Part shown: positions 7,901-15,339 of the stretch, one piece after another | Numbering within the stretch: position 1 is the stretch's first letter | How the letters are laid out: every line of letters starts with the position of its first letter | Origin: CAZZBK01 sp964652155 | GTDB lineage: Bacteria > Planctomycetota > Planctomycetia > Pirellulales > PNKZ01 | DNA: 42,306 bases | NCBI GenBank assembly: GCA_964652155.1 | Contig: CAZZBK010000033.1 | Coordinates: 1-42,306 of the forward strand | Reading direction: 5' to 3' | The notes under the pieces: generated by a model | Seen by the model: only the letters and a program-made list of their open reading frames with translations | Databases searched by the model: none | What the model was told of the DNA's origin: nothing | Position numbers and translations under genes: made by a program

Positions 7901-9011
7901 CGTATTGATCGTCGGCGGAGGCCCTGCCGGATCGTCGTGCGCGTCCGCGCTTCGCCGCACGGGGCTCGATGTCCTGGTGATCGACCGGCGAACGTTTCCT
8001 CGCGATAAGGTCTGTGGCGGATGGATCACGCCGCTCGTCATCGCGGACCTCTCGCTCAACCTCGACGACTATGCCGCTGGCCGGGTCTTGCAACCCATCA
8101 GCAGCTTTCGGATCGGCATCATCGGCGAACATCAAACAACCGAAGTCCACTACGGTCGCACCGTGAGTTACGGCATTCGACGCTTCGAGTTCGATCATTA
8201 TTTGGTCGAGCGCTCGCAGGCGCGCCTCAGCTTGGGCAAACCGGTCGAACACCTGGACTATCGCGGCGATCGATGGACGGTCAACGGTACGGTCCAAGCC
8301 CCGTTGCTCATTGGCGCCGGCGGTCATTTTTGTCCCGTCGCTCGACACCTGGGCGCCCGCAAACGTGGCTCGGCGCGGGTCGTCACGGCACAAGAAATCG
8401 AGTTCCCACTCGACGACATTTGCCAAGACAACGTCGCGGTGTTGCCGGAGATGCCCGAACTTTACTTTTGTCCCGACATGACCGGTTACGGTTGGTGCTT
8501 TCACAAAGGGAACTTCTTGAATATCGGCCTGGGTGTCGCCGATGTCCCCTTGCCGCCCAACGCCCTGGATGCGTTCATTGAGTTCCTACGCGCGCAACGC
8601 CGCGTCAACTGTGAGGTTCCCTCGCATCATCACGGCCACGCCTATCAATTGTACGATCGCGTCGAGCCTTGCCTGGTCCATGACGGCGCATTGCTCGTGG
8701 GGGACGCGGCCGGTCTGGCCTATCCACAAAGCGGTGAAGGAATTCGACCGGCGATCGAGTCGGGCTTGTTGGCGGCCGAAGTCGCGACCGCGGCTCATGG
8801 CGACTATCGCCGCGAGAAATTGCAACCGTACGTCGACCAAATCATCGCTCGGTTCGGCAGCACGACACCGCGACGCTGGACAGACTACTTGCCGCAGGCG
8901 GTGTTCTTGTCGTTGGCCCAGGGCTTGGTGCGCTCATCCTATACCGCACGCCACGTCGTCCTCGACCGCTGGTTCTTGCATGCCGATCAATCGCCGTTAT
9001 CCGCCTCGTGA
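7887..9011 (+). CDS. FAD-dependent oxidoreductase, geranylgeranyl reductase family
   Basis: This is a flavoprotein of the family that saturates double bonds in isoprenoid chains (archaeal lipids, menaquinone, chlorophyll) and also includes halogenases and hydroxylases. The 374 residues start MDACDVLIVGGGPAGSSCAS, a dinucleotide-binding fold, followed by DRRTFPRDKVCGGWITP, the cysteine-bearing DxxKxCGG motif of geranylgeranyl reductases. The second FAD motif, GDAAGLAYPQSGEGIRPAIESG, is near residues 272-293. ATG 7887 is preceded by GAGG and overlaps the 3' end of the CFA-type gene in another frame, implying translational coupling and a shared task. It has no signal peptide and is likely membrane-associated from the cytoplasm. 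The substrate is unknown. The context suggests it reduces a methylated or methylenated acyl chain or an isoprenoid. Confidence 0.88.
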   Translation: MDACDVLIVGGGPAGSSCASALRRTGLDVLVIDRRTFPRDKVCGGWITPLVIADLSLNLDDYAAGRVLQPISSFRIGIIGEHQTTEVHYGRTVSYGIRRFEFDHYLVERSQARLSLGKPVEHLDYRGDRWTVNGTVQAPLLIGAGGHFCPVARHLGARKRGSARVVTAQEIEFPLDDICQDNVAVLPEMPELYFCPDMTGYGWCFHKGNFLNIGLGVADVPLPPNALDAFIEFLRAQRRVNCEVPSHHHGHAYQLYDRVEPCLVHDGALLVGDAAGLAYPQSGEGIRPAIESGLLAAEVATAAHGDYRREKLQPYVDQIIARFGSTTPRRWTDYLPQAVFLSLAQGLVRSSYTARHVVLDRWFLHADQSPLSAS

Positions 9012-9049
9012 CGTCGATGAGAACACGGGTGAGGGGTGAGGAACCGGGG

Positions 9050-9892
9050 TCACCGCGCGGTGTAGGCTTGTCCTTGCTCAAGCGTCTCGGCGGCGCTGCG
9101 ATGCGTGCGAAAGCGAATAGCCACCGTACGAATCGTTTCGCCGTCGACCGCTAACTGCACGTGAAAATGCAAGTGCGGCGAGGTGGCGTAGCCCGTCTCG
9201 CCCGAGAGGCCGATCTTCTGGCCAGCGTGCACCTGCTCGCCGACGGTGACGAGCGCTCCGTGGTGCTGCAAGTGAACGTAGGAGCCGATCGAACCATCGT
9301 CGTGCAGAATGCGGATGTAATTCGCCTTGTTCAGATACTTGTCCCGATCGCGGCCCCCTTCGTCCGAGTCGGCGCGGGTCATCAGCACCGTGCCGCCGCG
9401 GGCGGCGCAAACGGTCGAGCCCAGCGGAAGCTTGAAGTCGATGGCGAATTGCTGCTCGCCGTGATGGCTGAACTTGCCGTCGTAGCCTTGCATGACGCTG
9501 TACGATTTGCCCTTGGGATACGGCAGGCGATAGATGTACGTGTCGTCGTGCTTCGCCGCGCGGTCGCCGGGACGATAGTTCCAATCGTAATGGTACTTCC
9601 AGGCGAGATTTTTTTCCGGCACGATCGTGAGTGCCTGCTGCCGCGATTGACTGGGGACAACGACTGTCGCCGGCAACTCGACATTGGACTTGGCGTTGGT
9701 CAGATCAAGCTTGAGTGTCGCGGTGATCGGGCCAGGCAGCGGATTGTAGACCAGGAGGACCGTGTGTCCGCCCCGTTTTTCAGCGACGATCGTCGGCTTG
9801 GCCTCGGCGGCAAACACGAGCGCGCTGGCTGGTGTGACGAGCAGCAGCGTTATCACGAGAAGACGATGAATCACAGCGATTTGGCTCATCAT
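9050..9892 (-). CDS. Secreted M23-family metallopeptidase
   Basis: This is a predicted exported zinc endopeptidase of the M23/LytM family, which cuts peptidoglycan peptides or acts as an inactive activator. The 280 residues have a signal peptide (MMSQIAVIHRLLVITLLLVT, likely cut after ASA or FAA), a beta-rich domain of unknown type (about 32-95), then the M23 domain. Zinc ligands are recognisable: His143 or His144 followed by Asp152 (HHGEQQFAIDF), and the HxH motif at 240-244 (HLHFH). The conserved G-x-V-H-x-G-Q-x-I-G-x-S-G-x-T-G pattern is present around 219-234. All catalytic residues appear intact. It is convergent with the flavin reductase gene, and the DUF1501 gene lies upstream on the same strand. 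Planctomycetes have thin or atypical peptidoglycan, so the target is uncertain. Confidence 0.88.
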   Translation of the reverse strand: MMSQIAVIHRLLVITLLLVTPASALVFAAEAKPTIVAEKRGGHTVLLVYNPLPGPITATLKLDLTNAKSNVELPATVVVPSQSRQQALTIVPEKNLAWKYHYDWNYRPGDRAAKHDDTYIYRLPYPKGKSYSVMQGYDGKFSHHGEQQFAIDFKLPLGSTVCAARGGTVLMTRADSDEGGRDRDKYLNKANYIRILHDDGSIGSYVHLQHHGALVTVGEQVHAGQKIGLSGETGYATSPHLHFHVQLAVDGETIRTVAIRFRTHRSAAETLEQGQAYTAR

Positions 9893-9897
9893 GCAGT

Positions 9898-9979
9898 CGT
9901 TAGCCGCAACGCGCCAGCGGAGCGCGTATCCGTCACGTCGTCAACCGTGCCACCATCGTCACCCGCGTCGCGGCTAACG
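9898..9979. repeat. Palindromic intergenic element with nested hairpin
   Basis: CGTTAGCCGC (9898-9907) and GCGGCTAACG (9970-9979) are perfect inverted arms, and a second perfect pair, ACGCGC (9909-9914) with GCGCGT (9922-9927), nests inside. The element fills the gap between the M23 gene and the DUF1501 gene, and has no T-run typical of a terminator. Confidence 0.6.
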
Positions 9980-9999
9980 AGCAGAATACAAATCCAACC

Positions 10000-11382
10000 T
10001 TAGATCAATTCGGCAATCGGGTCGACGTTGCCATCGACGATGTACTGCGGCCGGCCGTGTAAGTCGGCGACGGTCGTGTTTTTGTAGTCGATTCCGAGGT
10101 TGCGATAGAGCGTGGCGAAGACTTCGGCAAACTTGACCGGTCGAGCGACGGCCTCGCCACCGAGTCGATCGGTTGCGCCAATGACTTGGCCGGTCTTCAT
10201 GCCGCCGCCCGCGAGCAGCGCGGCCGAGACGCGCGGCCAGTGGTCGCGCCCCACCTGCTTGCTAATGACCGGCGTGCGACCGAACTCGCCCCAGGCAATC
10301 ACCGTGACGTCTTTGTCCATGCCCCGCTCGTGCAAATCGGTGATGAGTTGGGTCATGGCGTTGTCGAAGATCGGGAAGTCTTCACGCTCGCGATCAAAGA
10401 TATTATTGTCGGGTCGGCCTTCAGCGTTCCGGCCACCGTGCCAATCCCACTTGCTGTAGTTGACCGTGACGACACGGCAACCGGCCTCGACGAGCCGCCT
10501 CGCGACCAACAGGCTTTGCGGCACGCGCGGCGCGCCGTTGCCGTCAATCATGATCTTGTCGTTGCCCGTGCCGTAGCGTGCCACCGTGGCAGGGTCTTCC
10601 TTCGACAGATCAAGGGCGTCGACCAACCGGGACGACGTGAGCACGTCCATCGCCTGGGCAGTGAAGGCGTCCATGCCGATCATCTTGCCCGTGCCGTCCA
10701 TGTCGCGACGAATTTTGTCCACGCTCGAGAGCAACGCGCGGCGGTCACCCAAGCGATCGGCGGTAATGCCTTGCAAGATCATGTCGTCGCGGCTGGGACC
10801 CATCGGCCGCAGCGGCGTCTGGGCCACGCCCATGAAGCCCGGGCCGGGCTCGTTGTACGGGCCATGCGTGCAGGTGTAGCACATGCTCACGTACGGGGGC
10901 ACGCCGCGCGTGGCAGCGCCTTGCAGCTTCGACACCACCGAGCCGAATTGAGGCCAACCACCGGCCGGCACATTGCGGCCAGGCACGCGACCCGTGAAGC
11001 ATTGATAAGCGTCGTGACCGCTCTGAGCGTCGACAATCGAGCGAATCGGCACGAGCTTGTCCATGATGCCGGCAAGTTGCGGCAACAGCTCGCAAATCTC
11101 GATGCCCGGCACCTTCGTGTGAATGGGTCGATGCGGACCGGCGATCTCGGCCGGGGCGTCGGGCTTGAGGTCGTACATGTCTTGGTGGGGCGGACCGCCC
11201 ACCAAGTAAATCATGATCACCGCCTTCTTCGAGTTGCGAATGCCGCTGCGCGATTCGGCCGCGAGCAACTCGCTCAGCGACAGGCCACCCATCCCCAGTG
11301 CGCCAATCCGCAACAGATCGCGTCGCGAAACACCATCGCAGAGCCGATTGGCGCGATGCGCCGGTCCTTGAATCGTAAGCAT
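10000..11382 (-). CDS. DUF1501 family protein with twin-arginine signal
   Basis: The DUF1501 family (related to the alkaline phosphatase/sulfatase fold) is greatly expanded in planctomycetes and has no firm function. The 460 residues begin with a Tat signal: VSRRDLLRIGALGMGGLSLS (18-37), twin arginines at 20-21. The mature part has YLVGGPPHQDMYDLKPDAP, the central VTVNYSKWDWHGGR, and near the end VIAWGEFGRTPVISKQVGRDHWP, all typical. The C-terminus (VADLHGRPQYIVDGNVDPIAELI) is the usual family ending. It is probably exported folded, after cofactor or metal binding. It stands alone here, without the PPC/DUF1549/DUF1553 partners that often accompany the family. An inverted repeat element lies on each side. 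Confidence 0.93.
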   Translation of the reverse strand: MLTIQGPAHRANRLCDGVSRRDLLRIGALGMGGLSLSELLAAESRSGIRNSKKAVIMIYLVGGPPHQDMYDLKPDAPAEIAGPHRPIHTKVPGIEICELLPQLAGIMDKLVPIRSIVDAQSGHDAYQCFTGRVPGRNVPAGGWPQFGSVVSKLQGAATRGVPPYVSMCYTCTHGPYNEPGPGFMGVAQTPLRPMGPSRDDMILQGITADRLGDRRALLSSVDKIRRDMDGTGKMIGMDAFTAQAMDVLTSSRLVDALDLSKEDPATVARYGTGNDKIMIDGNGAPRVPQSLLVARRLVEAGCRVVTVNYSKWDWHGGRNAEGRPDNNIFDREREDFPIFDNAMTQLITDLHERGMDKDVTVIAWGEFGRTPVISKQVGRDHWPRVSAALLAGGGMKTGQVIGATDRLGGEAVARPVKFAEVFATLYRNLGIDYKNTTVADLHGRPQYIVDGNVDPIAELI

Positions 11383-11456
11383 GACTCAACCATCTCCGAG
11401 GAGGGAAACTATCACGGCGGGAGCAACAATTGGGGGGCGACGGGGACTGCACCAAA

Positions 11457-11614
11457 CCCCTTCTCCCATCGGGAGAAGGTGGCCGCAGGCCGGATGAGGG
11501 GAACTCGCAGCGCGACTCGACATGCACACATGTACGGGGTGGACCGTAAGCCGCTGCGCATTTCCCTCACCCGGTTTGCTTTGCAAACCACCCTCTCCCA
11601 GTGGGCGAGGGGGG
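11457..11614. repeat. Bipartite palindromic repeat, full copy 1
   Basis: Left half 11457-11501 (CTTCTCCCATCGGGAGAAG stem, then GTGGCCGCAGGCCGGATGAG) and right half 11564-11614 (CCCTCACCCGG...CCACCCTCTCCCAGTGGGCG) are imperfect inverted copies of each other, each with its own internal hairpin. The same architecture recurs at 31492-31613, and a single half occurs at 27353-27394. It is a REP-like dispersed element and sits upstream of the DUF1501 gene. Confidence 0.75.
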
Positions 11615-11682
11615 CTGCTGGCAGCCTTTAAGCTACCACGAGCGAAATCGTCAATCAATAGATGTTTATCCATCTGCGGTTG

Positions 11683-12023
11683 TCATCGGCCTGTGGAGGT
11701 TGCTGGCTTGATCTGGCTTGCAGAGAGCGCGGTCATTTTGCCGTAACCCCCTTGCCAATCGCTGCGAATCTCGGCCTGGCCGACATATTCCTTGGGGCCA
11801 AGCTCCGCTCGCCAATTGTTTTGCAATCGCCCGGCACGATCGACGTAGACTTTGAGCGGGCACCCGCCCCAGGCAGGCTGATCTGAGGTGGAGCTTGTCG
11901 CGGCTGAGCCGATCGCTCCATTCGCCGCTGGAAAATGTCGGCCGGAGCAACGTCGGCCGCTGGAGCACGGTGAGCGATTCCGATGATGAGCGCGAGGGCC
12001 ATGCCGCAAAAGAGCCTGTTCAT
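11683..12023 (-). pseudogene. Small secreted protein gene, apparently frameshifted
   Basis: From ATG 12023 the frame encodes a clear signal peptide, MNRLFCGMALALIIGIAHRA, cut near APAAD, and continues as DVAPADIFQRRMERSAQPRQ. After about residue 45 this frame becomes low-complexity. In the neighbouring frame (-1 relative) the DNA from about 11885 down to 11683 reads like real protein: GGCPLKVYVDRAGRLQNNWR and then AELGPKEYVGQAEIRSDWQG, ending at TGA 11683, with the GTC/GAC/GGC codon use of the neighbours. The simplest reading is one exported protein of about 113 residues broken by a one-base insertion or two-base deletion near 11880-11895, either genuine or a sequencing error. No family was recognised. 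Without the frameshift hypothesis, the first frame alone would end at 11733. Confidence 0.5.
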
Positions 12024-12162
12024 GGTTCAATCGTGCCTGGAGGTCGGGGGTATGTGCTGGCGGATGGAAAAAACGTGGCCCCCAGCTTAGCTCATTTACG
12101 CTCGCTGAGCGAATTTCCGTAAGATGCCTGCCCGGTTCGAGTTATTTTCCGCAGCCACGGGG

Positions 12163-12190
12163 TTGCAAACGGCTAAAAATCGTGGACAAT
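12163..12190 (+). promoter_or_regulatory. Candidate housekeeping promoter for rplY-pth
   Basis: TTGCAA (12163-12168) and GACAAT (12185-12190) are separated by 16 bases, 88 bases before the rplY start. This is a moderate sigma-70-type match in the only non-coding stretch before the operon. Confidence 0.35.
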
Positions 12191-12278
12191 GGCTCGTTTC
12201 CCATTCTGGCAAAGTATCTCCACCCTCGCGGCCATGGCGGCCTATGCGAGCGGGTGTGGCGATTTGGGTGAGGTAGCG

Positions 12279-12896
12279 ATGTCCGAAGTACTCAACGTCA
12301 AGAAGCGAACCGTCACAGGCTCACGTAATGTCCGTCGCCTGCGTCAAAGCGGTATTATTCCGGCCAACTTGTATGGCCACGGTCAGGCGAGCGAATCGCT
12401 GCAATTGAGCGAAGACAACTTGCTCAACGTCGTCAAACACGGCGCGCGTGTCGTCGATCTCGCCGGCGATGTCCAAGACAAGGCGTTCATTCGCGAGCTG
12501 CAATGGGACGTCTACGGCGTGTTCATTCTGCACGTCGACATGGCCCGTGTGTCGGCCGACGAAAAGGTCGAGCTGCGCGTGGCCGTCGAGCTGCGCGGCA
12601 CTGCGATCGGGCAGTCCGAAGGTGGCGTCGTCGAGCACATTCTCCACGAAGTGGAAATCGAGTGCCCCGCCATCAGCATTCCGGAAAAGGTCATTTTGAA
12701 GATCAACGATTTGAAGCTCAACGGCAACCTGACCGCAGGCCAAATCGAGCTGCCGCCGGGTGCCAAGCTGCTGGTTGATCCCGACGTGGTTGTGGCCCAC
12801 TGTGCCAAGCCGAAGGAAGCATCGACCGAGGCCGCCGCCGGTGGGGCCGAGCCCGAGCTGATCCGCAAGCCCACCAAGGAGGACGAGGCCGAGTAA
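12279..12896 (+). CDS. rplY: Large ribosomal subunit protein bL25 (Ctc-type)
   Basis: bL25 binds 5S rRNA in the large ribosomal subunit. At 205 residues this is the long, Ctc-like form: an N-terminal 5S-RNA-binding domain (SEVLNVKKRTVTGSRNVRRL, then GIIPANLYGHG, about 1-95) and the C-terminal beta domain (about 96-180: DEKVELRVAVELRGTAIGQS, EIECPAISIPEKV), then a disordered acidic tail. ATG 12279 is chosen because GAGG lies six bases upstream and MSEV fits the family start; an ATG at 12189 would add 30 residues with no homology-like character. It is first in a run with pth, rpsF, ssb, rplI and dnaB, a typical bacterial order for rplY-pth. Confidence 0.95.
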   Translation: MSEVLNVKKRTVTGSRNVRRLRQSGIIPANLYGHGQASESLQLSEDNLLNVVKHGARVVDLAGDVQDKAFIRELQWDVYGVFILHVDMARVSADEKVELRVAVELRGTAIGQSEGGVVEHILHEVEIECPAISIPEKVILKINDLKLNGNLTAGQIELPPGAKLLVDPDVVVAHCAKPKEASTEAAAGGAEPELIRKPTKEDEAE

Positions 12897-12955
12897 CTGC
12901 CCGTAACGTCATGACCGGCGTGGCTCAACAGCGCGCGGCACGGGAGTAACGTGGC

Positions 12956-13516
12956 ATGAAACTCGTGGTGGGGCTCGGTAACCCGGGCCGAAAATACGAA
13001 CAAACACGACATAATATCGGTTGGGAAGTGCTCGCCGAGCTCGCACGACACTGGGCTGCCGGGCAACGACCCAAAGACGAATTTCAGGCCGAAACCCTGG
13101 ACATTAAAATAGGCTCCGAGCGGGTTGTCCTGCTCGCGCCGCAAACGTTTATGAACCGCAGCGGGTCAAGCGTCGTGCTGGCCCGTGACTTTTACAAACT
13201 TACAAACGCCGATGTGTTGGTCCTGAGCGACGATATCGCCTTGCCCGTAGGGCAGTTGCGGTGTCGAGCACGGGGCTCGTCGGGAGGCCAAAAAGGACTC
13301 GAAGACATTATCCGCGCACTGGGGGGTGACGACGTCCCTCGGCTACGCGTGGGGATCGGACCGGTCGCCGAACACTTCGAGACGGCCGATTTTGTCCTCG
13401 CCCGTTTCAAGCCTTCCGAACGACCGCAGATCGACGAGATCGTGGTCACCGCGGCCGAGGCGGTTGAATGCTGGGTCCGGGACGGTATCGCGGTCTGCAT
13501 GAATCGATACAATTAA
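12956..13516 (+). CDS. pth: Peptidyl-tRNA hydrolase
   Basis: Pth releases tRNA from peptidyl-tRNA dropped from ribosomes, by hydrolysing the ester bond. The 186 residues carry the N-terminal signature MKLVVGLGNPGRKYEQTRHN with catalytic Asn10-equivalent and His (TRHN), the MNRSGSSV segment (FMNxSG motif), and the catalytic Asp in LSDDIALPVGQLR. The usual GGHNG loop reads GGQKG here. Length is normal (180-200). It starts 59 bases after rplY and ends 55 bases before rpsF, so all may be in one transcript. Confidence 0.96.
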   Translation: MKLVVGLGNPGRKYEQTRHNIGWEVLAELARHWAAGQRPKDEFQAETLDIKIGSERVVLLAPQTFMNRSGSSVVLARDFYKLTNADVLVLSDDIALPVGQLRCRARGSSGGQKGLEDIIRALGGDDVPRLRVGIGPVAEHFETADFVLARFKPSERPQIDEIVVTAAEAVECWVRDGIAVCMNRYN

Positions 13517-13571
13517 CACCACGCAAGATCATTGAGATCAACTGAGAAGATCAAAGGTAAGGAGCTGTAAC

Positions 13572-14006
13572 TTGGCTGAGAACGTCTACGAAGGCATGTT
13601 CATTTTCGACTCGAATCGCTACTCGCGCGATCCCGGCGCGGCGGGCGCTTCGATCAGCAGCGCCATTGAAAAGCTGGGGGGCTCGATGCTCGTCAACCGG
13701 CTCTGGGAAGAACGCCGCTTGGCCTACCCGATCAACGGGCACCGCAAGGGGACCTACTGGCTCTCCTACTTCAAGCTCGACCCCAAGCAGATCACGACGC
13801 TCAATCGCGACTTTCAACTCAACGAGATGGTCATTCGCTCGTTGGTCCTGAAGGTCGATCCCCGCATCGTCGAGGCGCTCGTGAACCATGCGATGGCCGG
13901 TCCGACCGACGCCAATCGCGTGCGTCGCAGCGAGCCGACCTACGCCACGCGCCGACCGGTCGAAGCGGATATCGACATGGTGCCCCCGGATTTGGCCGAC
14001 GTTTAG
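13572..14006 (+). CDS. rpsF: Small ribosomal subunit protein bS6 (TTG start)
   Basis: bS6 sits on the platform of the 30S subunit, where it normally pairs with bS18. The 144 residues show the single ferredoxin-like domain: ENVYEGMFIFDSNRYSRDPG, the RRLAYPINGHRKGTYWL strand-turn, and NEMVIRSLVLKVDP, followed by a 40-residue charged tail. The start is TTG at 13572, with AGGAG eight bases upstream (13559-13564) and no better in-frame ATG before the conserved core; TTG may damp translation. It precedes ssb by 41 bases. Its usual partner gene rpsR is not next to it. Confidence 0.95.
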   Translation: MAENVYEGMFIFDSNRYSRDPGAAGASISSAIEKLGGSMLVNRLWEERRLAYPINGHRKGTYWLSYFKLDPKQITTLNRDFQLNEMVIRSLVLKVDPRIVEALVNHAMAGPTDANRVRRSEPTYATRRPVEADIDMVPPDLADV

Positions 14007-14047
14007 TCGCTTAGCCGACGCGCTCACGCTACGGAGAAATCGTCCCC

Positions 14048-14545
14048 ATGGCCAGCTTCAATCGTGTCATTCTGATGGGCAACCTGACGCGCGACGTCGA
14101 TCTGCGCTACACGCCCAACAGCCTGCCCGTTTGCGACATCGGCTTGGCGGTCAACGATCGCCGCAAGAGTGCTAGCGGCGAATGGGTCGACGAGACGACG
14201 TTTGTCGACGTGACGCTGTTCGGCCGCACGGCCGAGATCGCTGGCGAGTACCTCCGCAAAGGCTCGCCGGTGCTGATCGAAGGTCGGCTCAAGCTCGACC
14301 AGTGGGAAAACAACGAAGGCCAAAAACGCTCGAAGCTCAAGGTGGTCTGCGAGAATCTGCGGATGCTCGGCGGCAAGCCCGGTGCCGGTGGTGGCGGCGG
14401 TGGCGGTGGCGGCCGCAGCACGAGTGGCGGCGGAGACTACGATGACGGCGGCGGCTACGATGCCCCGCCCGAGCCGGCGCGTGGCGCGCGACGCGAACCG
14501 TCCGAACGGCAGCCCGCCCCGCAATCGGACGATATTCCGTTCTAA
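14048..14545 (+). CDS. ssb: Single-stranded DNA-binding protein
   Basis: SSB coats single-stranded DNA and recruits replication and repair proteins through its C-terminal tip. The 165 residues hold the OB fold at about 1-110 (MASFNRVILMGNLTRDVDLR, FVDVTLFGRTAEIAGEYLRK, SPVLIEGRLKLDQW), a Gly-rich linker at 112-135, and the acidic tip DDIPF at 161-165, the canonical partner-binding motif. Length and layout are standard. It lies between rpsF and rplI, and dnaB follows, linking it to replication. Confidence 0.97.
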   Translation: MASFNRVILMGNLTRDVDLRYTPNSLPVCDIGLAVNDRRKSASGEWVDETTFVDVTLFGRTAEIAGEYLRKGSPVLIEGRLKLDQWENNEGQKRSKLKVVCENLRMLGGKPGAGGGGGGGGGRSTSGGGDYDDGGGYDAPPEPARGARREPSERQPAPQSDDIPF

Positions 14546-14641
14546 GCGCATCGCCACGAACGCGAACCGCCCTGAACAACACCTGTCGCCCTTAACAACA
14601 CACAATAGTCATTTTCGAGTACAGCTCAGGACTGAACTTTC

Positions 14642-15214
14642 ATGTCGCAATCTGTCAGCAATAAAAAGTCGCGTGCTCCGAAGCGGTTGCCCCGTGGTCC
14701 CCACGGCGGCATCGAACTGCTCTTGATCCAATCGGTTGACCACCTCGGCAAGCAAGGCGAGGTCGTGTCGGTCAAGCGCGGCTTTGCGATGAACTACCTG
14801 TTGCCGCAAGGGCTGGCGACCTTTGCCACCGACCATCACAAGCGGATGGTCGAGAAGCACAAGGCCCGTCTGCAAGACATTGCCAACGCGCGGCTGGCTG
14901 GCTTGCGCCGTCTGGCCGATGAGATCTCGAAGCAGAGCATCACGATCGAGGCCAACGCCAACGACGAAGGGCACTTGTACGGCTCGGTCGGCGCGGCGGA
15001 AATCATCAACGCCCTGAAAAAGAACGAAATCACGATCACCGACGATCAGGTCCGGCTCAAGGGGCCGCTCAAGGAACTCGGCCTGTACACCGTGCTGGTC
15101 CACTTGGGCCACGAAATCGAGACCGAACTCAAGGTTTGGGTCGTGCCAACGGTGAACGAAGACAAGCCGGAAGTGGCCAAAAAGCCTGTCGCTGAACCCG
15201 CCGCCAAGAAGTAA
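14642..15214 (+). CDS. rplI: Large ribosomal subunit protein bL9
   Basis: bL9 binds 23S rRNA near the L1 stalk and helps frame maintenance. At 190 residues it is longer than E. coli L9 (149), owing to a 23-residue basic N-terminal extension (MSQSVSNKKSRAPKRLPRGP) and a Lys/Ala-rich tail. The N domain motif ELLLIQSVDHLGKQGEVVSVK and GFAMNYLLPQGLA is canonical, then comes a long connecting helix (about 65-95) and the C domain (ITIEANANDEGHLYGSVGA). It follows ssb by 96 bases, too little room for rpsR. A terminator-like hairpin follows it. Confidence 0.95.
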   Translation: MSQSVSNKKSRAPKRLPRGPHGGIELLLIQSVDHLGKQGEVVSVKRGFAMNYLLPQGLATFATDHHKRMVEKHKARLQDIANARLAGLRRLADEISKQSITIEANANDEGHLYGSVGAAEIINALKKNEITITDDQVRLKGPLKELGLYTVLVHLGHEIETELKVWVVPTVNEDKPEVAKKPVAEPAAKK

Positions 15215-15252
15215 TCCGCCCGCGGCGACACTTGTCGTCGCGGCCGAGCGGC

Positions 15253-15258
15253 TATAAT
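15253..15258 (+). promoter_or_regulatory. Perfect -10 hexamer before dnaB
   Basis: TATAAT at 15253-15258, with a weak TTGTCG (15232-15237) 15 bases upstream. If used, transcription would start near 15265, directly before the hairpin at 15272-15296, so dnaB could have its own attenuated promoter. Confidence 0.35.
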
Positions 15259-15271
15259 GACGTCTTCCCTC

Positions 15272-15301
15272 AAACGACGAGCTAAACTCGTCGTTTGTTT
15301 T
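15272..15301 (+). terminator. Intrinsic terminator between rplI and dnaB
   Basis: AAACGACGAG (15272-15281) pairs perfectly with CTCGTCGTTT (15287-15296) across a five-base loop, followed by GTTTT. It would end the ribosomal transcript before dnaB, or act as an attenuator. Confidence 0.75.
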
Positions 15302-15339
15302 GCGCAGCGTTCTAGGCCTCTCGGTCACGGAGTCGACAC

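Noticed and set aside
11440..11640. Insertion sequence at the bipartite repeat
   Set aside because: There is no transposase frame or target duplication; the size and palindromic design fit a REP-like element.
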